Below, piece after piece: positions 10,376 to 19,497 of a stretch of 64,000 bases of DNA; positions within the stretch are counted from its first letter, which is position 1; each line of letters begins with the position of its first letter. Both the position numbers and the translations under genes were made by a program. This stretch comes from Chitinophagaceae bacterium. GTDB lineage: Bacteria; Bacteroidota; Bacteroidia; Chitinophagales; Chitinophagaceae. Where the stretch lies: assembly GCA_903642275.1 (NCBI GenBank), contig CAHJWK010000007.1, positions 1 to 64,000 on the forward strand, given 5' to 3'. The notes beneath the pieces are model-generated. The model did not search any database, was not told the origin of the DNA, and was given only the letters and a program-made list of their open reading frames with translations.

Positions 10376-12517
10376 TTATAATGATAATCTTTCTAAAAAT
10401 GCTGTAGTAATATCAGATATTTTCACATGCGGGTGTATGGTTTCTACAGCCGCAACTTTAACTTTCTGCACCGGTGTATCCGGCTTTGTATCAGATGGTT
10501 TATAGTGATAGTGTGTTGTGTCTGTATGCTGATCCTGTTGCTGCGGTGTGTTGTTATCATTATTATCATCGCCGTTATTATCGTCATCATCATCATTTTT
10601 GTTGTCAGGATGAACAGGCTTTAAACCCGTTTCTGTCATGATATATTCAACATTACCAGACCAGCTATAACCATCATCATTGTTTCTCCAATCCCATTCA
10701 TTTACGTTATCGCCAAAATCAAAATTAAAATCATTGTTTCCATCAATATCATCATCAATAATTATTCTTTTACCAACCGGTACATACACTGTTGTATATA
10801 TTGATTGATTACGGAATTTATCAGTTTTATTAATTGGTATTCCCCTGTCAAAAAGCAATGTTGAATCTTTCTGACTGGTATTGAATAAAATATTGTTTGC
10901 TCTGATTTGTGCTGCTTGTCTTGATGAGCCATACGCCATTTTCAGAATTGTAACCTGGAAGCTGTCATTATCAGATTTTAAAATGCGCACATGTATGTTT
11001 CTTACAAATGCTGTATCCTCATCAATAGATTTGAATGGTTCAAAATCTAAAAAACTTGTATTAAAATAATAGCGTGTATTTTTTGCATATTTTATCTCAA
11101 GCTTATTAACCCCTGCATTAGCTAAAGACACGTTAAGTTCTGCAGGTGAATTATGGTATGAAAAATCAGCTCTTAAGGAAGCTAACAATCCAATAAAACA
11201 AAACAATCCAAATAGCCACATTGCAGCAAAACTGAAACGCATTATGCTGCTGTTGCTTTTAATTTTTGCAATACGCCTGATAATGAAAGTAATTAGCCCG
11301 ATTATAGGAACCCAAATGAAGAATATAAATGTTCCCCATACAAGAGCGCTCTGCCATCCATCAGAAATTAAATAACCTTTATATGGTAAGAACCCGGTTG
11401 AAAAAATACCAATGCAGAATAATCCAATTACTACTGCAATCAGTATCACTGCAATAATAAAGTAAGCAAATATTTTAAACAGTAAAGTAATGATGTTACC
11501 GAGTGTACTTCCGCTTTTTTTAGCAACCTGCGCTGCTTCTCCACTAAACTGTTTGCTTCTGTTACCAATTTCTTTACTCCAGTCTTTTGCTCTTTCGCCA
11601 ACTTCTTTACCGAAATCTTTAGCTCTTTCACCAAAACCTTCCATATCTTTTTGTATGGTATTTTTTATGCTGTTAAGATTTACATGTTCGCCCTTCATTT
11701 CAAGACGGTCTGATGTAGTCGTTGCTTCGGGTATTAACAACCAGAGAATAATATATACCAGTATGGTTCCAGGGCTGAATGAAAGATTTAAAAAATTTGG
11801 AAAATTAAACATGCCCCAGTGGTGCCAGCTTGTTACAAATGATAAGAATGGAATCAGGAAAAGAATTCTTGGTATCCAAACGTTCACACCAAAATAAGAA
11901 GCAAGGCCACCGCAAACACCGGATACAATTTTATTTTCAGGGTCTCTGAACAATCTTTTGCGCACTGAACCGATAGTAGTTGAAGCTGTGCTTGGAATGG
12001 CTACCCATAAAATAAGATATGCTATAATTGCAAAGCCGAAAGCAAATGCAAACACTACAAACAATATGCGTACAACAAGTTTATCTATACCAAAATAATT
12101 TGCCACACCTGCACAAACACCGCCTAACAGTTTATGATTTTCATCCCTGTATAAGCGTTCCTGCCTAACATTACCTGTATTTGTATACGTAGATGAAGTG
12201 TCTGAATAATTAGCAGAAGTACCATCAGATTTTGTGTTTGTGTTTTCATTAAGGTCAGCATCAAAATCTTCAGGCCTGCCTATACTTGCAATAACTGCAT
12301 GTACGTTATCTTCTGTAATGCAGGTTGAGCCTTTGCTGAGCACTCCGCTGAACAGTTCGGCAATGCGGCCTTCTATATCATTTATAATTTCATCTTTACC
12401 TTCTTCAGCAGCAAAGTGTTGTCTCAGGCTATCAATATATTGCTTTAAAATTTCATAGGCTGTCTCCTCAATCGGGATAACACGGCCCTGAAAATTTATA
12501 TTAATTACCTTTTTCAT
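10376..12517 (-). CDS. PspC-domain membrane protein with two PspC repeats
   Basis: A 713-aa inner-membrane protein. Residues 1-90 form a soluble domain (MKKVININFQGRVIPIEE, DIEGRIAELF, GRPEDFD) found at the head of many Bacteroidota PspC proteins. Two PspC domains follow: LYRDENHKLLGGVCAGVANYFG plus a membrane helix, then LFRDPENKIVSGVCGGLASYFG plus a helix. After a helical linker (RAKDFGKEVGERAKDW) there are three further membrane segments and a C-terminal extracytoplasmic domain with an Asp/Asn-rich tract near residue 640. PspC proteins belong to envelope-stress responses. It lies 11 bp downstream of a PadR regulator in one operon, so PadR probably controls it. Confidence 0.88.
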   Translation of the reverse strand: MKKVININFQGRVIPIEETAYEILKQYIDSLRQHFAAEEGKDEIINDIEGRIAELFSGVLSKGSTCITEDNVHAVIASIGRPEDFDADLNENTNTKSDGTSANYSDTSSTYTNTGNVRQERLYRDENHKLLGGVCAGVANYFGIDKLVVRILFVVFAFAFGFAIIAYLILWVAIPSTASTTIGSVRKRLFRDPENKIVSGVCGGLASYFGVNVWIPRILFLIPFLSFVTSWHHWGMFNFPNFLNLSFSPGTILVYIILWLLIPEATTTSDRLEMKGEHVNLNSIKNTIQKDMEGFGERAKDFGKEVGERAKDWSKEIGNRSKQFSGEAAQVAKKSGSTLGNIITLLFKIFAYFIIAVILIAVVIGLFCIGIFSTGFLPYKGYLISDGWQSALVWGTFIFFIWVPIIGLITFIIRRIAKIKSNSSIMRFSFAAMWLFGLFCFIGLLASLRADFSYHNSPAELNVSLANAGVNKLEIKYAKNTRYYFNTSFLDFEPFKSIDEDTAFVRNIHVRILKSDNDSFQVTILKMAYGSSRQAAQIRANNILFNTSQKDSTLLFDRGIPINKTDKFRNQSIYTTVYVPVGKRIIIDDDIDGNNDFNFDFGDNVNEWDWRNNDDGYSWSGNVEYIMTETGLKPVHPDNKNDDDDDNNGDDNNDNNTPQQQDQHTDTTHYHYKPSDTKPDTPVQKVKVAAVETIHPHVKISDITTAFLERLSL

Positions 12518-12528
12518 TGTTGTAAAAT

Positions 12529-12897
12529 TTATTGGTTATTGTTGGGATTTTCTGAAGGGACTTCTTTACCATTTTGCGTGGTGAGCAATTGAACTGCATC
12601 TGCAAGCTCTTTCCAGGTTCTTTCTAATTCGCCATAAAATTGCAAACCCTGATCTGTCATTAAAAAATATTTTCTTGGTGGTCCTGAGTTGCTTTCAACC
12701 CACCTGTATGTTAAGTAACCGGCGTTTTTCAGTCTTGTTAATAAGGGGTAAAGTGTGCCTTCAAAAATGTTGAGATTGGCGCTTTTCATTTTATCAACAA
12801 TGTCACTTGGATAAACTTCACCTTGTCTGATTACCGATAAAATGCAAAATTCCAGAACACCTTTTCTCATCTGGCTTTGCGTATTTTGTATATCCAT
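12529..12897 (-). CDS. PadR-family transcriptional regulator
   Basis: A 122-aa winged-helix regulator started at the ATG at 12897 (MDIQNTQSQMRKG); an upstream in-frame start would add seven residues not seen in the family. PadR hallmarks are clear: MRKGVLEFCILSVI, GEVYPSDIVDKM, the wing FEGTLYPLLTRLKNAGYL and GPPRKYFLMTDQG. It is a short, subfamily-2 type PadR with a single dimerisation helix. It is the first gene of the PadR-PspC operon, a pairing common in Bacteroidota, and is likely autoregulated at the inverted repeat 40 bp upstream. Confidence 0.93.
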   Translation of the reverse strand: MDIQNTQSQMRKGVLEFCILSVIRQGEVYPSDIVDKMKSANLNIFEGTLYPLLTRLKNAGYLTYRWVESNSGPPRKYFLMTDQGLQFYGELERTWKELADAVQLLTTQNGKEVPSENPNNNQ

Positions 12898-12936
12898 GGT
12901 TTTAAAATTGCAGAACAAAGATAATTGCTATTTTAA

Positions 12937-12955
12937 TACTATGCAATATATAGTA
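12937..12955 (-). promoter_or_regulatory. Candidate PadR operator
   Basis: TACTAT (12937-12942) and ATAGTA (12950-12955) form a 6-bp dyad with a 7-nt AT-rich spacer, 40 bp upstream of the PadR start. Position and symmetry fit an autoregulatory site; no experimental motif is available for this protein. Confidence 0.4.
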
Positions 12956-13083
12956 CCAAGTTTTTTTAAGTAATAGTTATAGATAGCTAACTTGCTTTAA
13001 TAATATATTGAAATTCAAATAGTTAGGCTTGATAGCAATTTTATAAAAATTATAAATGGAAATTTTGAATGATAAATGGACAT

Positions 13084-15312
13084 CTATTTTCGCAAAAAAT
13101 CTAAAATATTTCTGAAAGCCATCTGGTTATTTTTTCCATTAAGTGTTTCAGTAATTCCTATTTTTTCTGTTTCGGTTAAATGAAAACTTAAAGATGCGGA
13201 GGTAGATTTACGGTTTAATTCGTAGGCAAACCCTGTAAAGTATAAATTTTTGTCAAGCGAGGTAAGCATGTAGTTGAGTTGGTCTTTTTCGTAATAGTTC
13301 TGAAGGTTGAACCAATTATTCTGCAGCAGAAAAATTGGTTTGGTTATTAAACCCAATATTGAATTTGTTTCATATGGCCGTTGCCAGTTATCAGCAGTTC
13401 TATCCCTGATTTCTATGATTATTACTTTTGAAGTATTTGCTTTAAGCCAGTTTTTAAAAACATCTAAAAAGCGCAGCGTTGTTTCATGCCCAAAATTATC
13501 TCTGAAACCACCATCCATAACATCTACAGTTGGTTTACAAGGCAATTCCACATTAGGTAATACAAATGGAAATGTTGCATTCATGCGCAACAATGTTAGA
13601 AAATGCAGTTGCCCAGGATTTTCATTTTTGAAAAAAGATTGAAAGTCCAGAGCATCAAAATCATAATCATTTAAATGATTGAATTTTTTTACTGGCTTCA
13701 TCATAAACCGCATAGGCTGTGTGCCGATTAATAGTTTTCTGCCATCTCTTGTAATAGCTGTATTAAAGAGCATTAATGGTATAATAACATTTGCTTCAGC
13801 CAAACTATAATCGCTTAAATTTTTATTTAAAACATTGTAAGTATTAGCGTTTAGTTTTTGTTCAAAGGCATAACCTCTGTCGAGAATGTATGAATTATTA
13901 TTGGAATGAAAGCTGCGCAATGGTCCAATCATATCCTGCGTAACCAATGATGAAAAGACGGGGTTAAGAAGATCCTTCGAAATGTTTTTCAGATATTGCT
14001 TTTGCTGAAGTGAATTTATTTTCCCCTGTATTTTTTCAAGATATAATTCCCTGAAATAAGAAGCACCAATCATACCACCGGAAGCACCGGTAATTAAAAA
14101 TGTATGCTGAAAAAATTTACCATTGGTTAAGGTATCCAGTTGCGTTAAAATATTCATTGTAAAATCGGCGCTGCGGTTGCCGCCACCACTAACATCCGTA
14201 ATAAACATTACCGGTTTTTCTTCGTGTTGCTTTGCCTTCCAGTTATTTAAAATGGCAATAAATTGTAAGCTATCATTTTTTATAGCACTATCATTTGCAA
14301 GTTGAGTGAAAGCCTCTTTACTGTAATCAGGTTGTTGTTTTTTATCATTATAATTTAAGCCATACGCTTTGCTGCGCGGGTCAATGAAATGTTGCTGAAA
14401 CAACCAGTTTATGCCAAGATAAATTATTAAGATAAAAGGCACCGTCCAATTGCCCAGGAATAATGATAATGCGCCCGCAACAGCAATTAATATGGTAAAG
14501 AAAAGTGTGATGCTTGCCGCAGCCGGTATCTGGAAAAACCTGTTCTCCGCAAAGAAGCCAAGTATTACAAGCAGCGTTAATGCAAGGAGCACTGCCTGTA
14601 TCGCAGCAATGTGATGGCGCTTGAAAATAGAACTCAAAAATTCCGGGTTGTAATGCCGCACGTTCCTTGGTTTTCTTAAACCAAATGTGGCGCTGAAAAA
14701 CCAGTCAACACGCATTTCATATTTTTCTGTTACCGGCCTTTTAATCATTCGCGAAGCCCGTTCATATTTTTCATTAGCGGATGTAATATGCGTAGCCATT
14801 TTGCGGTAGATGTTTTTATCGGTGCTAAAAAAGTACCCAAATGCTAATACAATTGATAAAATAAACCCGCCAAAGAAACCACCGGTAAGCGTTAGTAATT
14901 GTATGCCTGTTGCAAGCTCTTCATGCATTTGATAGCGTACTGTAAACACGCAGTAACAAATAAGAAATATTAATGGAATAACAGCATTGTTAATACAATA
15001 TTTTAGAAAAGGTTGAGAAGTTGTGGCAAGAAACCTGATGTGTTTTGTATGCAGTATAAATGTAGTTATGTTCCAGCTCATGATGTATGAACCGATTGTG
15101 AAACCAACAAACGCAATGCTTAATGCACCGACATTACCAAGATATTCCGGGTCGAGCATTAATGAATCTGCACCATAGGGTTTTAAAAAATTTCCACTGA
15201 TGGTTGCAAACAATATCACCCAGAACAAAAGCAAAACCTGGTAGCGCCTGAAATGAAGAAAAACAAGCTGAACCGGAAGTGAATAAAATAATCCTGCAAA
15301 AAAATTTTTCAT
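13084..15312 (-). CDS. Membrane-anchored patatin-like phospholipase
   Basis: A 742-aa protein in two halves. Residues 1-310 hold about eight hydrophobic segments (for example LLLFWVILFATISG and VLLALTLLVILGFF). Residues 365-742 form a patatin-like hydrolase domain: VSGGGNRS (oxyanion glycines, residues 374-381), GASGG with nucleophile Ser411, and DGG with Asp600. Patatins are Ser-Asp dyad lipid acyl hydrolases. The catalytic part probably lies on one face of the inner membrane. Fusion of a multi-helix membrane domain to the N-terminus is unusual compared with stand-alone patatins. The gene is monocistronic and divergent from the esterase gene. Confidence 0.8.
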   Translation of the reverse strand: MKNFFAGLFYSLPVQLVFLHFRRYQVLLLFWVILFATISGNFLKPYGADSLMLDPEYLGNVGALSIAFVGFTIGSYIMSWNITTFILHTKHIRFLATTSQPFLKYCINNAVIPLIFLICYCVFTVRYQMHEELATGIQLLTLTGGFFGGFILSIVLAFGYFFSTDKNIYRKMATHITSANEKYERASRMIKRPVTEKYEMRVDWFFSATFGLRKPRNVRHYNPEFLSSIFKRHHIAAIQAVLLALTLLVILGFFAENRFFQIPAAASITLFFTILIAVAGALSLFLGNWTVPFILIIYLGINWLFQQHFIDPRSKAYGLNYNDKKQQPDYSKEAFTQLANDSAIKNDSLQFIAILNNWKAKQHEEKPVMFITDVSGGGNRSADFTMNILTQLDTLTNGKFFQHTFLITGASGGMIGASYFRELYLEKIQGKINSLQQKQYLKNISKDLLNPVFSSLVTQDMIGPLRSFHSNNNSYILDRGYAFEQKLNANTYNVLNKNLSDYSLAEANVIIPLMLFNTAITRDGRKLLIGTQPMRFMMKPVKKFNHLNDYDFDALDFQSFFKNENPGQLHFLTLLRMNATFPFVLPNVELPCKPTVDVMDGGFRDNFGHETTLRFLDVFKNWLKANTSKVIIIEIRDRTADNWQRPYETNSILGLITKPIFLLQNNWFNLQNYYEKDQLNYMLTSLDKNLYFTGFAYELNRKSTSASLSFHLTETEKIGITETLNGKNNQMAFRNILDFLRK

Positions 15313-15424
15313 GAAGCGACTGCTTTCGTGTCTTTACAAGACAATATTAAACACAAGCCGTTTAAATTTTCATAAATATAAATTAAGTTTATCGCGGTTA
15401 ATATTAAATCATCTATATAGTTGT

Positions 15425-16828
15425 ATGAAAAAACTTGCCTGCGTTTTATTATTTCTATTGCCTGTTTGTTTTGCTTTTGCTGATGTAAGATTACCGGCAG
15501 TTATCGGGAATAATATGGTGTTACAGCAAAACTCGCTTGTTAATTTATGGGGATGGAGTGATGTTGCTGAAAAAATTTTTATCACCACATCATGGAATAA
15601 TAAAACAGATTCAACTGTTGCTACAAGAGATGCAAAGTGGAGTATAAAAATTCAAACACCTGCAGCCGGTGGTCCATATTCAATCACAATAAAAAGCAGC
15701 AATACTATTACATTAACTAATGTAATGATTGGTGAAGTTTGGGTTTGCTCAGGCCAGTCAAATATGGAGTTTCATCATTTTTACCAGGGTTCAAAAGATA
15801 TTGAACCGGAGCTTAAAAATCCACACAACAATAATATTCATTTGTTTCTTATTCCAAGAACAACAGCGCAGTATCCGCAGGAAGATTGCCATGCGCAATG
15901 GACAGTTGCAGATTCAACCACATTAAAATTATTTAGTGAAGTAGCTTACTTCTTTGCAAAAAAATTAAACAACAATTTGAATGTGCCGATTGGTTTGATT
16001 GAATCAAGCTGGGGCGGTACACCTGCTGAAGTATGGACACCTGAAGAAGCTATAAACAGTGACGTGGATTTAAAAGAATCAGCACATAAACTTGAGCCGT
16101 ATAAGTGGTGGCCATTCTTTTCGGGTTATGCTTATAATGGCATGATTGCTCCACTAATCAATTACAATATTGCTGGTGCAATATGGTACCAGGGCGAAGG
16201 CAACACCAGCAATGCAAATACATATGCTCAACTGCTTAAAACAATGATAAAAAGCTGGCGTGCAGCGTGGCGAAATGATTTTCCTTTTTATTATGTGCAG
16301 ATAGCACCATTTACTTATGACAATAATTATAATGGTGCTATTATAAGAGAACAACAACAAAAAGTATTAGCGCTTGCAAACACCGGCATGGTTGTAACAA
16401 CGGATATAACTGCTGATACAACCAACATTCATCCGCCGGATAAACTGGATGTTGGTAACAGACTTGCAAACATTGCATTGGCAGAAACTTATCATCAAAA
16501 TATAACCGGTTATAAAAGTCCTTTATATAAAAACATGTCGGTCAATAATAATAAAGTTGTTATAAATTTTACTGATGCTGATAAAGGATTGATGGTTAAA
16601 GGTGACCACATCTCGCAATTATATATTGCTGGTAAAGACAGTATATTTTATTTGGCTGATGCAAAAATTGAAAACAATATATTAGTAGTAAGCAGTACCA
16701 ATGTGGATACACCGATTGCTGTACGATATGAGTTTAGTAATGCAGCAGTAGGAAATTTATTTAGTAAAGATGGGTTGCCTGTTGCACCTTTCAGAACAGA
16801 TGATTGGAATGTGATTGAGAAAAAATGA
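15425..16828 (+). CDS. Sialate O-acetylesterase (SASA/DUF303 family), secreted
   Basis: A 467-aa protein. The ATG at 15425 is chosen because it begins a proper signal peptide (MKKLACVLLFLLPVCFAFA); the frame is open back to 15311 but the extra 38 residues fit nothing. Family motifs: LPAVIGNNMVLQ near the N-terminus, GEVWVCSGQSNMEF with the nucleophile Ser, ESSWGGTPAEVW, AIWYQGEGNT and the catalytic His segment HPPDKLDVGNRLA. It removes O-acetyl groups from sialic acids or related acetylated glycans in the periplasm or outside. Together with the GH109 enzyme it points to host- or mucin-like glycan use, although related esterases also act on plant xylan. Confidence 0.88.
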   Translation: MKKLACVLLFLLPVCFAFADVRLPAVIGNNMVLQQNSLVNLWGWSDVAEKIFITTSWNNKTDSTVATRDAKWSIKIQTPAAGGPYSITIKSSNTITLTNVMIGEVWVCSGQSNMEFHHFYQGSKDIEPELKNPHNNNIHLFLIPRTTAQYPQEDCHAQWTVADSTTLKLFSEVAYFFAKKLNNNLNVPIGLIESSWGGTPAEVWTPEEAINSDVDLKESAHKLEPYKWWPFFSGYAYNGMIAPLINYNIAGAIWYQGEGNTSNANTYAQLLKTMIKSWRAAWRNDFPFYYVQIAPFTYDNNYNGAIIREQQQKVLALANTGMVVTTDITADTTNIHPPDKLDVGNRLANIALAETYHQNITGYKSPLYKNMSVNNNKVVINFTDADKGLMVKGDHISQLYIAGKDSIFYLADAKIENNILVVSSTNVDTPIAVRYEFSNAAVGNLFSKDGLPVAPFRTDDWNVIEKK

Positions 16829-16831
16829 TTT

Positions 16832-18268
16832 CTAAAACTCGCAGTTCTTTGGTGTTCTTGCAAAAGGTATTACATCACGAATGTTCGTCATGCCTGTAAC
16901 AAACTGAACCATACGTTCAAAGCCTAAACCAAAGCCTGCATGTGGAACGGAACCAAAGCGACGCGTATCTAAATACCATTGCATTTCATCAATAGGCACA
17001 TGCATTTTTTGCATGCGGGCGGTGAGTTTATCCAAACGTTCTTCACGCTGCGAGCCGCCAACAATCTCACCAATGCCGGGTGCAAGAATATCCATTGCAG
17101 CAACAGTTTTCCCGTCATCATTCATACGCATATAAAATGCTTTTATCTGTTCAGGATAACCTGTAACAATTACCGGCTTTTTAAAATGTTTTTCAACAAG
17201 ATAACGCTCATGTTCACTCTGCAAATCAATTCCCCATTCAACATCATACTTAAATTTTTTCTTCTTGTAAGCAGCGCTGTTTAATAAAATATCAATTGCT
17301 TCAGTGTAAGTAATTCTTTCAAATGCATTCTTTAAAACGAACTCTAATTTTTCAATCAAACCCAGTTCACTGCGCTTATCCTGCGGCAATTGTTTTTCTT
17401 CATCAAGCAAGCGTTGCGCAAGAAATTCAAGGTCATCTTTATTGTTATCTATTGCATATTGAATAATATACCTGATGAACTCTTCCGCCAGGTTCATGTT
17501 GTCTTCAATATCATAAAAAGCCATCTCCGGTTCAATCATCCAAAATTCTGCGAGATGCCTTGTGGTATTGGAATTTTCTGCGCGGAAAGTTGGGCCAAAC
17601 GTATAAATATCACTAAATGCCATTGCTGCAAGTTCGCCTTCAAGCTGGCCGCTTACGGTAAGGTTTGTGCTCTTGCCAAAAAAATCTTCTTTAAAATTGA
17701 TGTTGCCATCTTCATCATGTGGCGCATTGTTTAATGGCAAAGTAGTTACACGAAAAGTTTCGCCGGCACCTTCTGCATCGCTGGCTGTAATAATTGGTGT
17801 ATGTAAATAAATAAATCCTTTATCATTAAAAAATTTATGAACCGCAAAAGCCAATGTATGCCGCACACGAAACACAGCGCCAAATGTGTTTGTGCGAAAA
17901 CGTAAATGCGCTATCTCTCTTAAAAACTCAAGGCTGTGTTTTTTGGGTTGAAGTGGGTATTGTTCAGCATCACTATCGCCCAAAATTTCTATGGATGTGG
18001 CTTTAAGTTCAACACTTTGTCCTTTGCCTAAACTTGCTACTAATTCACCCATAACTTTTAATGAAGCACCGGTTGTAATGCGCTTCAGCGTTTCATCATT
18101 CAATAAACCTAACGCAGCAACCACCTGTAAATTCTGATTGGTACTGCCATCGTTTAAAGCGATAAATTGGTTATTGCGAAATGTACGCACCCAACCCATT
18201 ACAGTAACTTCTTTGCCGGTTTCTGCAGCAGATAACAGGTTTTTGATTTTTGTTCTTTTATTAAACAT
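16832..18268 (-). CDS. asnS: Asparaginyl-tRNA synthetase
   Basis: A 478-aa class II synthetase of normal length. It has the N-terminal OB-fold anticodon domain ([20 protein letters not shown]), motif 1 region ([15 protein letters not shown]), motif 2 ([21 protein letters not shown]) and motif 3 ([15 protein letters not shown]), ending in [11 protein letters not shown]. It charges tRNA-Asn with asparagine. The stop is 3 bp from the convergent esterase stop. Upstream lies a 447-bp gap dominated by the 21-bp repeat, then adk on the same strand. Confidence 0.97.
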   Translation of the reverse strand: MFNKRTKIKNLLSAAETGKEVTVMGWVRTFRNNQFIALNDGSTNQNLQVVAALGLLNDETLKRITTGASLKVMGELVASLGKGQSVELKATSIEILGDSDAEQYPLQPKKHSLEFLREIAHLRFRTNTFGAVFRVRHTLAFAVHKFFNDKGFIYLHTPIITASDAEGAGETFRVTTLPLNNAPHDEDGNINFKEDFFGKSTNLTVSGQLEGELAAMAFSDIYTFGPTFRAENSNTTRHLAEFWMIEPEMAFYDIEDNMNLAEEFIRYIIQYAIDNNKDDLEFLAQRLLDEEKQLPQDKRSELGLIEKLEFVLKNAFERITYTEAIDILLNSAAYKKKKFKYDVEWGIDLQSEHERYLVEKHFKKPVIVTGYPEQIKAFYMRMNDDGKTVAAMDILAPGIGEIVGGSQREERLDKLTARMQKMHVPIDEMQWYLDTRRFGSVPHAGFGLGFERMVQFVTGMTNIRDVIPFARTPKNCEF

Positions 18269-18354
18269 AGCAATTGAAAAAAGGACGGCAAAGATATGGT
18301 TTGAGAAGAATGGTTTTGGTGTAAAACAGAGTTGCGCTTTACAGTTTTAATTGA

Positions 18355-18689
18355 ATGACGCGATTTGAAACTTACACAATAGCTTTTCCTAAAAGTGAAC
18401 AGGTTTTGATAAAAGCGGGATGGTTTTTAGCGAGACCCAACAGGTTTTTATTAAAACCGAGTTGACTTTTACTAAAACCGAGAAGGATTTTGATGAAAGC
18501 GAGATGGTTTTTAGCGAAACCGAGAAGGTTTTTGGTGAAAGCGAGATGGCTTTTAGCAAAAACCAACAGGTTTTTATTAAAACCGGGATGACTTTTGCTA
18601 AAACCGAGAAGGATTTTGATGAAATCCAACATGTTTTTGACTCAATTAATATTGCTTTCATAAAACAGACGCGGAGCAGCAATGGTTAA
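18355..18689 (+). pseudogene. Heptad-repeat ORF interrupted by a single-base frame break (possible gene)
   Basis: From the ATG at 18355 the frame reads MTRFETYTIAFPKSEQ and enters the second 21-bp unit, where one T is missing from the T-run near 18404-18407 (unit of 20 nt). Past it the frame shifts by one and stays open to the TAA at 18687-18689, coding heptads such as VFSETQQ, VFIKTEL, TFTKTEK, DFDESEM. Adding one base makes the whole 335-nt stretch a 111-residue ORF of about 13 heptads with Phe at position 2. Without repair, only the downstream part from the ATG at 18420 (89 aa) is intact. Both minus-strand readings are also partly open, so coding is uncertain. It may be a decayed gene, a slippage-controlled gene, a sequencing error, or a noncoding repeat. 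Confidence 0.3.
18382..18674. repeat. 21-bp tandem repeat array (about 14 units) between asnS and adk
   Basis: Fourteen consecutive units can be laid out, each 21 nt except the second (18403-18422), which is 20 nt. The consensus is close to GTTTTTnnTAAAACCGAGATG. Examples are at 18444-18464, 18465-18485, 18486-18506 and 18591-18611; the last two units are the most diverged. Each unit has a TTTT-N3-AAAA core that is nearly self-complementary. A six-unit superperiod of 126 bp is visible: units at 18444-18506 recur at 18570-18632. The array fills the gap between two essential genes, asnS and adk. Confidence 0.93.
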
Positions 18690-18715
18690 AAACGGCTTTT
18701 TCGTACTCAAGTAAA

Positions 18716-19315
18716 TTATGAAACTGTTGCCTGGATTTTTTCTTTGCGCTTTTCTATTTCATTGGAGAGAAATTCAAAAATCTCATTTACCGTGCCTTCG
18801 CCTTTAATGTGAATTACCTTGTTAAAACGCTTGTAGTAATCGGCAACAGGCTTGGTTTTATTTTCATATTCCTGAATGCGGCTGCGGATAATGTTTTCAC
18901 TTACATCATCTGAACGGCCGCTGCTTTGTCCACGATTCAACAAACGTTTTATCAGTTCATCCTCAGAAACATCCAAAGCAAACATTACGGCAATAGACGT
19001 TTTTTTTAGCGTTAATAATTTATCAAGTGCTTCCGCCTGTGCATCAGTTCGCGGAAATCCATCAAACAAAAAACCTTGTGCTTCAGGATTTGTTTCAAGT
19101 GCCGTGCTTATCATTCCAATCACCACTTCATCGGGTACAAGCTGGCCTTTATCCATAAAATTTTTTGCTTCAATTCCAAGAGGTGTTTGTAAAGTAATCT
19201 CACTGCGCAGTAAGTCGCCGGTTGAAAGATGTTTCAGCCCATACTTTGAAATTAAGTTTGCACTTTGGGTACCTTTTCCACTACCTGGCGGACCAAATAA
19301 AATGATGTTGAACAT
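18716..19315 (-). CDS. adk: Adenylate kinase
   Basis: A 199-aa enzyme. It has the P-loop GPPGSGKGT at residues 8-16, LSTGDLLRSEI (AMP binding), GFLFDGFPRT and DDVSENIIRSRIQEYENKT. The LID is the short type without zinc cysteines (LNRGQSSGRSDD), which gives the short-form length. It balances ATP + AMP with 2 ADP in the cytoplasm. The nearest upstream gene on this strand starts beyond msrB, so adk probably has its own promoter in the 182-bp gap before msrB. Confidence 0.97.
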   Translation of the reverse strand: MFNIILFGPPGSGKGTQSANLISKYGLKHLSTGDLLRSEITLQTPLGIEAKNFMDKGQLVPDEVVIGMISTALETNPEAQGFLFDGFPRTDAQAEALDKLLTLKKTSIAVMFALDVSEDELIKRLLNRGQSSGRSDDVSENIIRSRIQEYENKTKPVADYYKRFNKVIHIKGEGTVNEIFEFLSNEIEKRKEKIQATVS

Positions 19316-19497
19316 TATTGCTTGCTGACCTTATAAAACAAATATAACGTTTGAGATTCATAAATTAACATCCTGCTTTGTCAAAAAACATCTTTTCATA
19401 AATGGCATTTGTAATTGAGAAGTAATGAAAATGTTAGATTTTATGTATGATTATTGCTATCACTAAATATATCTTGTAACACAATTAAAAAATAAAG

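Noticed and set aside
10427-10624. A 65-codon plus-strand ORF inside the PspC gene
   Set aside because: It is the shadow of the Asp-rich tract of the PspC protein read on the other strand, giving an all-hydrophobic run.
18372-18682. Minus-strand ORFs of 86 and 97 codons over the 21-bp repeat
   Set aside because: They are by-products of the near-palindromic units. Two overlapping minus frames are open at once, and neither has a supported start or family likeness.
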